From positions 1-39,148 of the forward strand of contig NZ_MBEQ01000011.1 of the NCBI RefSeq assembly GCF_001954135.1: 39,148 bases of DNA, written 5' to 3'. Source of the DNA: Mycobacterium sp. GA-1841 (GTDB taxonomy: Bacteria; Actinomycetota; Actinomycetes; Mycobacteriales; Mycobacteriaceae). Under the pieces are notes generated by a model. The model was not told where the DNA came from. It was given only the letters and a program-made list of their open reading frames with translations, and ran no database searches. Position numbers and translations under genes: made by a program. Below, one piece after another: positions 31,873 to 39,148 of the stretch (positions within the stretch are counted from its first letter, which is position 1; each line of letters begins with the position of its first letter).

Positions 31873-32901
31873 ATGACCGCAGCAGCAGAAACGTCGACAC
31901 TCGAATCCCGCGTCGGCCATTACTACCAGATGAAAGACACCTATCTGGTGGGCCGGGAGAAGGTGCGCGAGTTCGCCCGGGCCGTGCAGGACTACCACCC
32001 CGCACACTGGGACCTCGCCGCTGCTGCCGAGCTCGGCTACCCCGACCTGGTCGCACCGCTGACGTTCACCTCCGGTCCGGCGATGGCGTGCAACCAGCGC
32101 ATGTTCGAATCGGTCGTCGTCGGTTACGACATGTACCTGCAGACCGAGGAAGTCTTCGAACAGCACCGCCCGATCGTCAGCGGCGACGAACTGCGCATCG
32201 ACGTCGAGCTGACCTCCGTGCGCCGAGTCGCCGGGCGCGACCTGATCACGGTCACCAACACGTTCACCGACACCGCCGGCGAGCGGGTCCACACCCTGCA
32301 CACCACCGTCGTCGGGGTCACCGGCGACGAGGTGGACCCGGCCATCAGGCAAGCCGTGCAGGGCGTGATGATGCACGACGTCAACCTCCTCGGCGTCGAG
32401 GAATCCGGCTCGTACCACAAGACGGTGCGTCCCGAAGACGAGGCGAACATCGCCCAGGCCGGAACAACCCGCACCCCCAAGTCGCCGTCGTTCGACGACC
32501 TGAAGGTCGGTGACGAACTGCCGGTGCACCACACCCGGTTGTCCCGCGGGGACCTGGTGAACTATGCCGGCGTGGCCGGGGACGCCAACCCGCTGCACTG
32601 GGACGAGAACATCGCCAAGCTCGCCGGACAAGAGGATGTCATCGCCCACGGCATGCTGACCATGGGGTTGGGCGCGTCGTTCGCGTCGTCCTGGACGGGA
32701 GACCCCGCCGCAGTGACGCGCTACGCGGTACGGCTGTCGCAGCCCACGGTCGTGCCGGCCGCCGAGGGTGCCGACATCGAATACAGCGGACGGATCAAGT
32801 CGCTGGACCCCGCGAGCCGCAGCGGCGTCGTCATCGTGGGCGCAAAAGCCAGGGGCCGCAAGATCTTCGGGCTGGCGACACTGAACGTCCGCTTCAGCTG
32901 A
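31873..32901 (+). CDS. Fused HadA/HadB-type (3R)-hydroxyacyl dehydratase
   Basis: A 342-residue protein made of two hot-dog domains. The N-terminal one (about 12-150, YLVGREKVREFARAVQDYHP, FTSGPAMACNQRMF) resembles HadA, the non-catalytic acyl-binding subunit. The C-terminal one (about 205-335) resembles HadB and carries the hydratase pair Asp237 and His242 in AGDANPLHWDEN, with IAHGMLTMGLG after it. It should dehydrate 3-hydroxyacyl chains on ACP or CoA in fatty or mycolic acid synthesis. In M. tuberculosis the FAS-II subunits are separate genes, and fused paralogues exist in other mycobacteria. The ATG at 31873 is used; GTG at 31822 is in frame but adds a poor segment. Its end overlaps the opposing permease by 8 bases. 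Confidence 0.88.
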   Translation: MTAAAETSTLESRVGHYYQMKDTYLVGREKVREFARAVQDYHPAHWDLAAAAELGYPDLVAPLTFTSGPAMACNQRMFESVVVGYDMYLQTEEVFEQHRPIVSGDELRIDVELTSVRRVAGRDLITVTNTFTDTAGERVHTLHTTVVGVTGDEVDPAIRQAVQGVMMHDVNLLGVEESGSYHKTVRPEDEANIAQAGTTRTPKSPSFDDLKVGDELPVHHTRLSRGDLVNYAGVAGDANPLHWDENIAKLAGQEDVIAHGMLTMGLGASFASSWTGDPAAVTRYAVRLSQPTVVPAAEGADIEYSGRIKSLDPASRSGVVIVGAKARGRKIFGLATLNVRFS

Positions 32902-34252
32902 CCGTCGAGGGCGCGACGCGCGTCGCCGCCCGGGCCACGAAGTGCAACACCACACCGACAGCCAGCAGGATGGCGCCGAAGAGCCACACCGTGGCGGTCT
33001 GCTGGGTCAACAGCATCACGCACGAGGCCACGCCGAGTATCGGCAGGGCCGTCCATACCTGAAAATGACTGTGCTCCACCCGATCTCGGCGCAGCACCAA
33101 CACGGCGACGTTGGTGGACAGGAACACGAACAACAGCAGCAGCACCACTGTCTCGGCCAAGGTGGACAGATCACCCACCACGGTGAGCAACATCGCGACC
33201 ACCGTGGTGGCGACGATCGCCACCCACGGGGTTCGGCGCCGCGGTAGCACCCGCGCGAGAACCGTTGGCAACAGCCCATGTTCGGCCATGCCGAACGCCA
33301 ACCGGCTGGACATGATCATCGTCAGCAACGCGCCGTTGGCGACCGCGACGAGCGCGATCGCGCTGAAGACGTGCGCGGGTACGGCCAGCCCGGACGCCGA
33401 CACGACCTCCAGCAGCGGACCCGACGACCGGCGCAGCTCGTCGGCCGGCAACGCCACCGCACTGGCCACACCGACCAGCACGTAGACGATACCGGCGGTG
33501 ATCAGCGCGCCGAACAACGCCACGGGGTAGACCTTGCTCGGCTCACGAATCTCCTCGGCGACATTCGCCGACGTCTCGAATCCCACGAACGAGTAGTAGG
33601 CGATGATCGCACCGGCCAGAATCGCCAGTGCCGGAGCCGATCCCGCCGGGAACTCGGTGAGCCGGCTGACATCACCACCCCCGCTGCCGAGCAGCACCGC
33701 ACCGGCGATGATGACGATGAGCAGACCGCTCAGCTCGATGACCGTCATGACGACGTTGCTCTTGACCGACTCGCTGATTCCCCGGGCGTTGAGGGCAGCG
33801 ACCAGCGCGAGAAAGACTATGGCCGCCGGCACCATGGGGACGTCGATGAACGTTGCGAGGTAATCACCGGCGAACGCCAACGCCAAACCGGCCGCACTCG
33901 TCACCCCTGCGGCCAGCATCGCGAAGCCCACCAGAAAGGACAGCATCGGTTTTCCGAAGGCGCGTTCGGCGAATACCGCGGCGCCGCCGGCCTTGGGGTA
34001 CTTGGTGACCAACTCGGCGTATGACCCAGCGGTCAGCATCGCCAGCAGCAGCGCCATCAGCAACGGCGCCCACAGCACCCCACCGACCTTTCCGGCCAGC
34101 ACCCCCATCAACGCATAGACACCGGCTCCGAGGACATCGCCGAGGATGAACAAGAACAGCAGCGGCCCGGTGATCTTGCGTTTGAGCTTGCCCTCGGCGT
34201 GCTCATCCTGCTGTCGGTTCGCCCTGGCCTCCGCGGTCATGCCGGTCGGCAT
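32894..34252 (-). CDS. APC-family amino acid permease
   Basis: A 452-residue transporter of the amino acid-polyamine-organocation family with about 12 membrane helices. TM1 has GDVLGAGVYALMGVLAGKVG, the unwound G-x-G binding motif. YSFVGFETSANVAEEIREPS is the family's TM6-TM7 signature, and SRLAFGMAEHGLLPTVLARV follows. It probably exchanges or imports amino acids or amines with protons. ATG at 34252 or 34240 could be the start. It converges on and overlaps the dehydratase gene. It lies 25 bases downstream of the isochorismatase-like gene, likely in one transcript. Confidence 0.9.
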   Translation of the reverse strand: MPTGMTAEARANRQQDEHAEGKLKRKITGPLLFLFILGDVLGAGVYALMGVLAGKVGGVLWAPLLMALLLAMLTAGSYAELVTKYPKAGGAAVFAERAFGKPMLSFLVGFAMLAAGVTSAAGLALAFAGDYLATFIDVPMVPAAIVFLALVAALNARGISESVKSNVVMTVIELSGLLIVIIAGAVLLGSGGGDVSRLTEFPAGSAPALAILAGAIIAYYSFVGFETSANVAEEIREPSKVYPVALFGALITAGIVYVLVGVASAVALPADELRRSSGPLLEVVSASGLAVPAHVFSAIALVAVANGALLTMIMSSRLAFGMAEHGLLPTVLARVLPRRRTPWVAIVATTVVAMLLTVVGDLSTLAETVVLLLLFVFLSTNVAVLVLRRDRVEHSHFQVWTALPILGVASCVMLLTQQTATVWLFGAILLAVGVVLHFVARAATRVAPSTVS

Positions 34253-34277
34253 ACCCCCCGGGGCTTGGTGCGCAAAC

Positions 34278-34868
34278 TCAGTCCGGCACTGACGTGACGT
34301 CGGGGACGACGACGGCGAACAGGTCAGCGACGGCAGCCAGGCTGGCGGCCTGCACCGCGGACGACGGCACCGGTCCGTCGACTCCGGGAAGTGATCGGGT
34401 GGCGGTGGTGGACGCGACGATGGTCGGTGCGTAGCCCAGATTGAACGCCCCGCGCGCGGTCGAGTTGACGCACATGTGCGTCATGAATCCGGCCAACAGC
34501 AGGTTCTTGGCGTCAAGCCCCTTGAGCTGCTCGTCGAGATTGGTGGCCACGAAGGAATTCGGATAGCCCTTGACCACGACTGGTTCATCCCCGCGAGGCG
34601 CCACCCGATCGACGATCGCACCGGATTCACCCCTGATGTCGTAAGCCGATCCCGGACCCATGTCGTGCTGGATGTGGATCACCGGAATGCCCGCACTGCG
34701 GGCCCGATCGAGCAGTGCTGCGGCTTCGTCGAGTGCCGGCTGCACTCCGTCGAGTTCCATCACACCCTGGGTGTAGGTCACCTGGCAGTCGATCAGGATC
34801 AACGCGGACTCTCGAAGGCTCGGCGGTTGGGCGGGTAATCCGGCCAACGCGCGCAACGTTTCGCTCAT
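34278..34868 (-). CDS. Isochorismatase-like cysteine hydrolase
   Basis: A 196-residue hydrolase with the triad of the family: Asp27 in LILIDCQ, Lys100 in VVVKGYPNSF, and Cys133 in MTHMCVNST, after the non-proline cis peptide (G-F). Such enzymes split amides such as nicotinamide, carbamoyl-sarcosine or ureido acids, so amide hydrolysis is likelier than isochorismate cleavage. The start is ATG at 34868. A longer frame to 34937 runs into the M56 gene region. It sits between the M56 peptidase gene (78-base gap) and the permease, which may import its substrate. Confidence 0.88.
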   Translation of the reverse strand: MSETLRALAGLPAQPPSLRESALILIDCQVTYTQGVMELDGVQPALDEAAALLDRARSAGIPVIHIQHDMGPGSAYDIRGESGAIVDRVAPRGDEPVVVKGYPNSFVATNLDEQLKGLDAKNLLLAGFMTHMCVNSTARGAFNLGYAPTIVASTTATRSLPGVDGPVPSSAVQAASLAAVADLFAVVVPDVTSVPD

Positions 34869-34946
34869 CTGCCCATCGTGGCGGTGTGCGCTGTCTTTTG
34901 CCAGTGGCCCGGCGGCGGAATTTCGTGGACGTGTCATCTGTCGGCG

Positions 34947-35879
34947 TCACAACAGGCAGAGCGTGAAGGCCAGAGAGGGGGCCGCCAGCGTTGCGACGAG
35001 GACGACCGACGTCGCCAATGCCTTGAAGTGCCAACGGTTCTGACCCGGTGGTTGCGTCAGCCGCAGCGCCCGATCCGCCACCGCCGTTCCGGCTGCCGCC
35101 AACGCCCCGTCGGGTAGGCGGTGGCGGGTGCTGAGCGCCACCAGGCTCGCCAGCAGTGGCGCCCGGCCGTAGCTGCGGGACGCCGCGTCGTCGGCGCACA
35201 TCTCCAGTAGCGGCGGGACATCTCGCGCGGCGGCGCGGAGCAGGGGTAACCGTGGGAGGGCGGCGAACAGCGCGTTGATCACCGCCACAATGTGGTGGTG
35301 CCGCCCGCGCAGGTGTGCCCGCTCGTGGGCCAGCACCGCGGCCATCTGGGGCGGATTCAGCAATTCCAGTGCCGCTGAGGTGACGACGATCGTGCTCCGC
35401 GCACCGCCGGACACACAGTATGCCGTGGGCTGATCGGCGGTGATGACGACGACGTCCTTGTCCCCGGTGGCTCGACCGACGATCCGGACCGCTTCTGCGT
35501 GTTCACAATTGGAGCGTCGGACTCTGCGCAGCGTACCGAGGACGCGTCGCCCGGTCTGGATCGTGGCCAGGCCGGTGAGGAGCAGCAGGGCGAGCACCAC
35601 GATGGTGGCGGCAGTGGGCGGCAACGTCACCGCGTCGGCGATACCCAACGTCTCGACGCAGAACGTCAGCTCGGTGTGGGTGATCACGCTGCGCGTCGCA
35701 CCCACCACGAGGATCACCAGGGCGCCGGCCCACGCCAACAGCGCCGTCGCCACGGCCGTCAGCCAGGCCGTCACCGCCAGCCGGGGGCTGATGCCGGTCG
35801 GCAGGTGGCCGGTGATCAGCACCGGCGCCAGCCAACTCAACGCGACCGCATAAACCAGCAGGAACGTCACCGCGTTCAT
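34947..35879 (-). CDS. M56/BlaR1-like membrane metallopeptidase
   Basis: A 310-residue membrane protein, similar in layout to M. tuberculosis Rv1845c. It has about four membrane segments, three before the catalytic part and one at the C terminus (LATSVVLVATLAAPSLAF). The zinc motif is H185-E-R-A-H189 in VLAHERAHL, and the third ligand Glu is probably in EMCADDAASRSYG. There is no penicillin-binding sensor domain, unlike staphylococcal BlaR1. It presumably inactivates the BlaI-type repressor, whose stop shares ATGA with its start. The signal it senses is not visible in the sequence. Confidence 0.9.
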   Translation of the reverse strand: MNAVTFLLVYAVALSWLAPVLITGHLPTGISPRLAVTAWLTAVATALLAWAGALVILVVGATRSVITHTELTFCVETLGIADAVTLPPTAATIVVLALLLLTGLATIQTGRRVLGTLRRVRRSNCEHAEAVRIVGRATGDKDVVVITADQPTAYCVSGGARSTIVVTSAALELLNPPQMAAVLAHERAHLRGRHHHIVAVINALFAALPRLPLLRAAARDVPPLLEMCADDAASRSYGRAPLLASLVALSTRHRLPDGALAAAGTAVADRALRLTQPPGQNRWHFKALATSVVLVATLAAPSLAFTLCLL

Positions 35880-36256
35880 CGTGACTTCTCCTCGGTGAAC
35901 CGCTGAAGCATCTGCCGAAGCTTCACCGAGTCGTCATCGGTGATCTGCTCCAGGAAGAAGTTGAGGATCAGCTCGCTGTCTCCACCGGATTCGAACACCG
36001 TGCGCATCAGCTGCGCCGAGTGTTCCTCACGGGTCATCACCGGCCGGTAGTGGTAGGCCAGGCCGACCTTGTCCCGCAGCAGCCATCCTTTGCGGAACAA
36101 ATTGTCCATGGTCGACATCACGGTGGTGTAAGCGATCTGGCGGCGGCCGACGAGCTCATCGTGGACGCTACGCACCGTCGACGGCTCCGAACGAGACCAC
36201 AGCACGTCCATCACCACGGCCTCGAGATCACCAAACCCTTTTATCCCCACGCCCAT
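35876..36256 (-). CDS. blaI: BlaI/MecI-family repressor
   Basis: A 126-residue repressor, like M. tuberculosis BlaI (Rv1846c): GFGDLEAVVMDVLWSRSEPS, VRSVHDELVGRRQIAYTTVM and STMDNLFRKGWLLRD form the winged helix-turn-helix, with LAYHYRPVMTREEHSA and the C-terminal dimer helices. The start is ATG at 36256 (MGVGIKGF). An upstream in-frame ATG at 36274 lies inside the candidate operator and is not preferred. A dyad at 36270-36289 suggests autoregulation. In known systems cleavage by the partner protease frees the promoters. It follows ccdA after 46 bases. Confidence 0.92.
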   Translation of the reverse strand: MGVGIKGFGDLEAVVMDVLWSRSEPSTVRSVHDELVGRRQIAYTTVMSTMDNLFRKGWLLRDKVGLAYHYRPVMTREEHSAQLMRTVFESGGDSELILNFFLEQITDDDSVKLRQMLQRFTEEKSR

Positions 36257-36269
36257 TACCGCCTGTCGA

Positions 36270-36289
36270 GGCACGTCGCCACACGTACC
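36270..36289. promoter_or_regulatory. Candidate BlaI operator upstream of blaI
   Basis: GGCACGT (36270-36276) and ACGTACC (36283-36289) form a dyad with one mismatch around six bases, 14-33 bases before the blaI start. Its half-site GGTACGT (minus strand) is shared with the palindrome at 37917-37941. TTGACC further upstream on the minus strand (near 36306) could be a -35. Confidence 0.4.
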
Positions 36290-36302
36290 GTCGTCTCGTT
36301 GG

Positions 36303-37163
36303 TCAACCTATGTAGCGCGATAGTAGCTTCTTCTCCTCTCGAGGCGTTTCCTGCCGCCGTCGCATCCTGAACAATCGCCACCCGATCAGCGCAAGCACGA
36401 GGCCCAGCACCACGCCGACGTCGCTGATGTGCGCTGACAGCTTGCTCAGCCAGATCTGCACGTCGTACTGCTCGTCGACGCTCAGTACACCGCCGAGGCT
36501 CGCGGTGCCGTCCGTGAGCAGGAACACCGCGCCGAGCACGATGAAGACCGTCCCGGTGAGCAGCGAGGTGGTGTGAGACTGCAACGGCCCCAGGCGGATC
36601 GGCCTGCCCCGCAGCCAGGACCGGCGGGACAGATCGAATCGGTCCCACAACCAGGCCAGGACGAACAGCGGTGCGGCCATACCGAGGGCGTAGACCGCCA
36701 TCAACAGCGCTCCGTAGATCGGATCGGCTCCCATCGCCGACATGGTGAGGACGGCTCCCAGCAGCGGGCCGGCGCAGAAGCCGGCCAGCCCGTACACCGC
36801 ACCGAGGACCAGCACCGAAACCGTGCCGGAGATGTTGATCCGGGCGGTGACCCGTTGCACGGCCGGTATCCCGAATCCTTTGCCCAGCAACGCCATCAAC
36901 CCGAACCCGATCAAGACCAGGCCGCCGATCATGGTGACTTCACTGCGGTAGCGCGTCACCACGGTGCCCAACGCCCCGACACCGACACCCAGCGGGACCA
37001 ACACCGCGCACAGGCCGATCCAGAATGCGACCGTCCGAACGATCAGCAACTGCACCCGGTCGAAGGCGTAGGCGAAGAACGAGGGCAGCAGTAGTGCCGA
37101 ACACGGGCTGAGCAAGGACGCCACACCTCCGAGGAAGGCGCCGAGGAGGCCGATGCCGCTCAC
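36303..37163 (-). CDS. CcdA/DsbD-type thiol-disulfide transporter
   Basis: A 286-residue membrane protein with six main hydrophobic segments, carrying the CcdA family's two redox cysteines in SLLSPCSALLLPSF and in GFCAGPLLGAVL. It moves reducing equivalents from cytosolic thioredoxin across the membrane to extracytoplasmic thioredoxin-like proteins. A seventh helix near the C terminus (VVLGLVLALIGWRLF) and a basic tail follow. Its ATG at 37163 overlaps the stop of the DsbA-like gene (ATGA), so the two act as a pair. The stop is 46 bases before blaI. Confidence 0.88.
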   Translation of the reverse strand: MSGIGLLGAFLGGVASLLSPCSALLLPSFFAYAFDRVQLLIVRTVAFWIGLCAVLVPLGVGVGALGTVVTRYRSEVTMIGGLVLIGFGLMALLGKGFGIPAVQRVTARINISGTVSVLVLGAVYGLAGFCAGPLLGAVLTMSAMGADPIYGALLMAVYALGMAAPLFVLAWLWDRFDLSRRSWLRGRPIRLGPLQSHTTSLLTGTVFIVLGAVFLLTDGTASLGGVLSVDEQYDVQIWLSKLSAHISDVGVVLGLVLALIGWRLFRMRRRQETPREEKKLLSRYIG

Positions 37164-37894
37164 CGGTCCGCCAGTGCGGCGTCGATGGCGCGGATGAATT
37201 CTACTGTGGGCTGCGCGCCGAGCAAGGGAACGTCGTCGATCAGGAACGCCGGTGTACTCGGTACGCCGATGGCGGTGCCCTGGGACAGATCGGCATCGAT
37301 GGCGGTGTCATAGGCGGTTCCCCGCATCCCGGCGGTGAACTTCTCGATGTCAGGGACTTCTGCCTGCTCGGCGAAGCCGATCAGGGCGTCCTCGGTCAGG
37401 TTGGCTTTCGTGCGCTCCGGCGTGGCGGCATACACCGCGCGGTTGAATTCCCAGAACCGGCCCTGATCAGCGGCGGCACGTCCGGCGCGAGCGGCGAGCA
37501 TCGACTGGTCACCGAAGATCGGAAAGTCTCGCCACTCGATGCGCAGCTTGCCCGCCTCGACGTACCGCCGGATGAGCTCAGGTTCGGTGTCGCGGCTGAA
37601 CTTCGCGCAGAACGGGCAGCGGTAATCGGAGAACACGACCAACCCGACCGGTGCGTCGGGGTCGCCCAGGGCGAGCGGGTCACCTGGCACACGGCGCTCC
37701 ATCCCGCGCGGGCCCCTGTGCTCGACGCCGTCGGCGATTGCCCGCGCCGATGCCTCCGGTCGCGACGCAGGAGCGGCGGACGCCCCGTCGTTGCCGGTAC
37801 CTGCCGTCAGATACAGGATCAGCGCTGCCGCCACCAGGAGCAGACCTCCGATGACGACGATGTCCCGGCGGAGACTTTCGCGTCGACCACTCAC
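37160..37894 (-). CDS. DsbA-family membrane-anchored thiol oxidoreductase
   Basis: A 244-residue protein with one N-terminal membrane anchor (about 12-32, VVIGGLLLVAAALILYLTAG), a linker, and a DsbA-like thioredoxin fold with an inserted helical domain. The active site is C93-P-F-C96 in FSDYRCPFCAKF, and the cis-proline is in GVPSTPAFLI. It forms or isomerises disulfides in exported proteins, with CcdA as likely electron partner. The start is GTG at 37894 (MSGRRES), five bases from GGAGG; GTG at 37900 is inside that site. A TAGGCT -10 (37915-37910) and a large palindrome lie just upstream. Confidence 0.9.
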   Translation of the reverse strand: MSGRRESLRRDIVVIGGLLLVAAALILYLTAGTGNDGASAAPASRPEASARAIADGVEHRGPRGMERRVPGDPLALGDPDAPVGLVVFSDYRCPFCAKFSRDTEPELIRRYVEAGKLRIEWRDFPIFGDQSMLAARAGRAAADQGRFWEFNRAVYAATPERTKANLTEDALIGFAEQAEVPDIEKFTAGMRGTAYDTAIDADLSQGTAIGVPSTPAFLIDDVPLLGAQPTVEFIRAIDAALADR

Positions 37895-37909
37895 TGTCAC
37901 CTCCGTGCT

Positions 37910-37941
37910 AGCCTAGTACGTATCTACGGCGTAGGTACGTA
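37910..37941. promoter_or_regulatory. 25-bp palindrome in the dsbA/L,D-transpeptidase divergent promoter
   Basis: TACGTATCTAC (37917-37927) and GTAGGTACGTA (37931-37941) are complements with one mismatch around a GGC centre. The site abuts TAGGCT (37915-37910, minus strand), a TANNNT -10 for the DsbA-like gene, and so would cover its -35. It also lies 56 bases before the transpeptidase start at 37997. A repressor here would shut both genes. BlaI, encoded two genes downstream, is the natural candidate. Confidence 0.65.
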
Positions 37942-37996
37942 GCTCTGTTGTAGCACACCCGCCCGCCGGATCACGAGCGATAGACCAGGAGGGACC

Positions 37997-39049
37997 GTGT
38001 CGACTGGCCGGCAGGAAAGATGCTCTGCGCCAACGCACTTAGCGTCCGCGCGACGGTTACGCGCCGGACTCGCGGTCGGCCTGGTGCTGGTTCTCGCCAT
38101 CACGGCCGCTTCCGCCTGGCTGCTGACCCGAGAGGCCGTGGCCCACGCCGCAGCAGCACCGTCTGCAGATTCACCGGCACCACCGACCCCTACCGTCATC
38201 GCGACGAGCCCGGGCCTCACCGGGATACCCCAGACGCAGCCTTCGACGTTCACCACGCTCACCCCGCGCGATCAGACGCGCGTCACCTTCACCTCGACGT
38301 CAGGTGCCGAACTCGTCGACGGTGGCACCTACGGTGTGGGCACCGTCATCGTGGCCAGCTTCGACGAACCGGTCACCGACCGCGCCGCCGCCGAAAAGCG
38401 GCTCTCGGTCAAAACCTCTCCACCGGTTGATGGTTCGTGGTTCTGGATGGACAGTCGGCATGCCCACTGGCGCCCGCAGAGCTATTACCGCCCGGGCACC
38501 CAGGTGGTCGCGAAGGCGGACAGCACCGTCACGTTCCGCATCGGCGACGCGCACGTATCCATCGCCGACGACAAGACCAAGACGATCAGCGTCTACCGCA
38601 ACGGTGAACTGGTCCGGATGATCCCCACGTCGATGGGCATGGGCGGATCGGAAACTGTTGGCGGTAAGACGATTTCGTTCTGGACCCAGCCCGGGGTCTA
38701 CACCGTGATGGACAAGGCCAACCCCGTCGTCATGGACTCCTCCAGCTATGGTCTGCCCGTGGATTCCCGGTTGGGATACAAACTGTCGGTCAACTACGCC
38801 GTCCGCCTGACCAACAGCGGGATCTACGTGCACCAGCTCGACAGCACGGTGTGGGCGCAAGGCAACACCAACACGAGCCACGGATGTCTGAACGTCAACG
38901 CCGACAACGCGCGCTGGTTCTACGACTTCTCCCAACCCGGGGATGTGTTCGAAGTCCGAGGCACCGGCGGCGAACCTCTGCCGATCTGGCAGAACGGCGA
39001 TTGGGGTGCGTCATGGGATCAGTGGCTCGCCGGAAGCGCACTGCGTTAG
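37997..39049 (+). CDS. L,D-transpeptidase (YkuD) with Ig-like domain
   Basis: A 350-residue enzyme. An N-terminal membrane anchor (about 24-42, AGLAVGLVLVLAITAASAWLL) is followed by a Pro-rich linker, an Ig-like domain (GTVIVASFDEPVTDR, HWRPQSYYRPGTQV) and the YkuD domain. The catalytic motif is complete: His279 in IYVHQLDS, then NTSHGCLNV with His295 and Cys297. The C-terminal tail GDWGASWDQWLAGSALR is Trp-rich and recalls the LdtMt2/LdtMt5 group. It makes 3-3 cross-links outside the membrane. The GTG at 37997 has AGGAGG close upstream. It is divergent from the dsbA-ccdA-blaI-M56 run, with the palindrome between. Confidence 0.92.
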   Translation: MSTGRQERCSAPTHLASARRLRAGLAVGLVLVLAITAASAWLLTREAVAHAAAAPSADSPAPPTPTVIATSPGLTGIPQTQPSTFTTLTPRDQTRVTFTSTSGAELVDGGTYGVGTVIVASFDEPVTDRAAAEKRLSVKTSPPVDGSWFWMDSRHAHWRPQSYYRPGTQVVAKADSTVTFRIGDAHVSIADDKTKTISVYRNGELVRMIPTSMGMGGSETVGGKTISFWTQPGVYTVMDKANPVVMDSSSYGLPVDSRLGYKLSVNYAVRLTNSGIYVHQLDSTVWAQGNTNTSHGCLNVNADNARWFYDFSQPGDVFEVRGTGGEPLPIWQNGDWGASWDQWLAGSALR

Positions 39050-39081
39050 ACCTCCCGGCACGGAGTGGGTACTCCTGCCCC

Positions 39082-39148
39082 ATGACGAACCCCCAGCCCC
39101 CTCCACAGGACACCCCTCAGGCCGTCGTGATCTTCGCCCCACACCCCC
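39082..39148 (+). CDS. Start of a gene cut by the window end
   Basis: ATG at 39082 opens a frame of 22 codons to the end of the window: MTNPQPPPQDTPQ, then AVVIFAPHP. The VVIFAPHP-type strand resembles the start of some mycobacterial PfkB-like kinases, but this is too short to name. GGAGT (39062-39066) and ACTCC (39071-39075) form a small hairpin just upstream that would hide the only GGAG. Confidence 0.5.
   Translation, partial: MTNPQPPPQDTPQAVVIFAPHP

Noticed and set aside
36308..36327. CTATGTAG and TAGTAG repeats resembling a BlaI site upstream of blaI
   Set aside because: They lie inside the last codons of ccdA, are not a true dyad, and the bases are explained by the protein tail KKLLSRYIG.

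Overview
The window is about 39 kb of high-GC actinobacterial DNA, almost certainly from a mycobacterium of the Mycobacterium/Mycolicibacterium type. The evidence is a DesA3-type acyl-CoA desaturase beside its flavin/2Fe-2S reductase, a secreted cutinase-like hydrolase, two L,D-transpeptidases, a fused HadA/HadB-type dehydratase, a BlaI/M56 pair laid out as in M. tuberculosis Rv1846c/Rv1845c, a DUF732-like lipid-facing protein, and frequent GTG and leaderless starts. All function calls come from reading motifs by eye; no database search was run. I saw no tRNA, rRNA, CRISPR array, transposase or prophage gene.

Left part (1-6.6 kb): the first 260 bases are a fold-back. An alcohol dehydrogenase gene enters on the minus strand, and its own continuation then appears on the plus strand inside a 77-bp perfect inverted repeat, which is probably a contig-end artefact. 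After it come a flavin reductase-like gene, a NUDIX hydrolase with an NTF2-like protein, a cutinase, desA3 with its reductase, and a membrane-anchored class III nucleotide cyclase.

Centre-left (6.6-14.1 kb): starting from a promoter region with a large hairpin and shared with the cyclase, four genes run as one tight operon: a Ski2-like DUF3516 helicase, a HelD/HelR-type RNA polymerase-associated ATPase, an FAD monooxygenase and a TetR regulator. The first three overlap one another. This is the most system-like unit in the window. An SDR dehydrogenase converges on it.

Centre (14.2-24.5 kb): a four-helix membrane protein of unknown role and a leaderless VOC protein share a promoter. A LysR regulator faces a Tat-exported lipoprotein of epoxide-hydrolase type across a good dyad. 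Next come a small lipoprotein, a Tat-exported GH5-like glycosidase, and a molybdopterin oxidoreductase in which the three N-terminal cluster cysteines are replaced by Ala, His and Asp, coupled to a His/Glu-rich helical protein. A methyltransferase and a second SDR close this part.

Right part (24.6-39.1 kb): envelope and regulatory genes. These include a PrsW-like protease coupled to a single-pass protein, a zinc-ribbon DUF732-like protein, a Pro/Ala-rich secreted protein ending at a strong terminator, an L,D-transpeptidase, an ArsR/SRPBCC pair with a visible operator inside its promoter, a PadR regulator, the HadAB-like dehydratase, an APC permease and an isochorismatase-like hydrolase. The end holds a run dsbA-ccdA-blaI-M56 transcribed leftward from a 25-bp palindrome that it shares with a second L,D-transpeptidase transcribed rightward. 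This suggests joint control of cell-wall cross-linking and extracytoplasmic thiol chemistry by a beta-lactam-type sensor. A last gene is cut by the window end.
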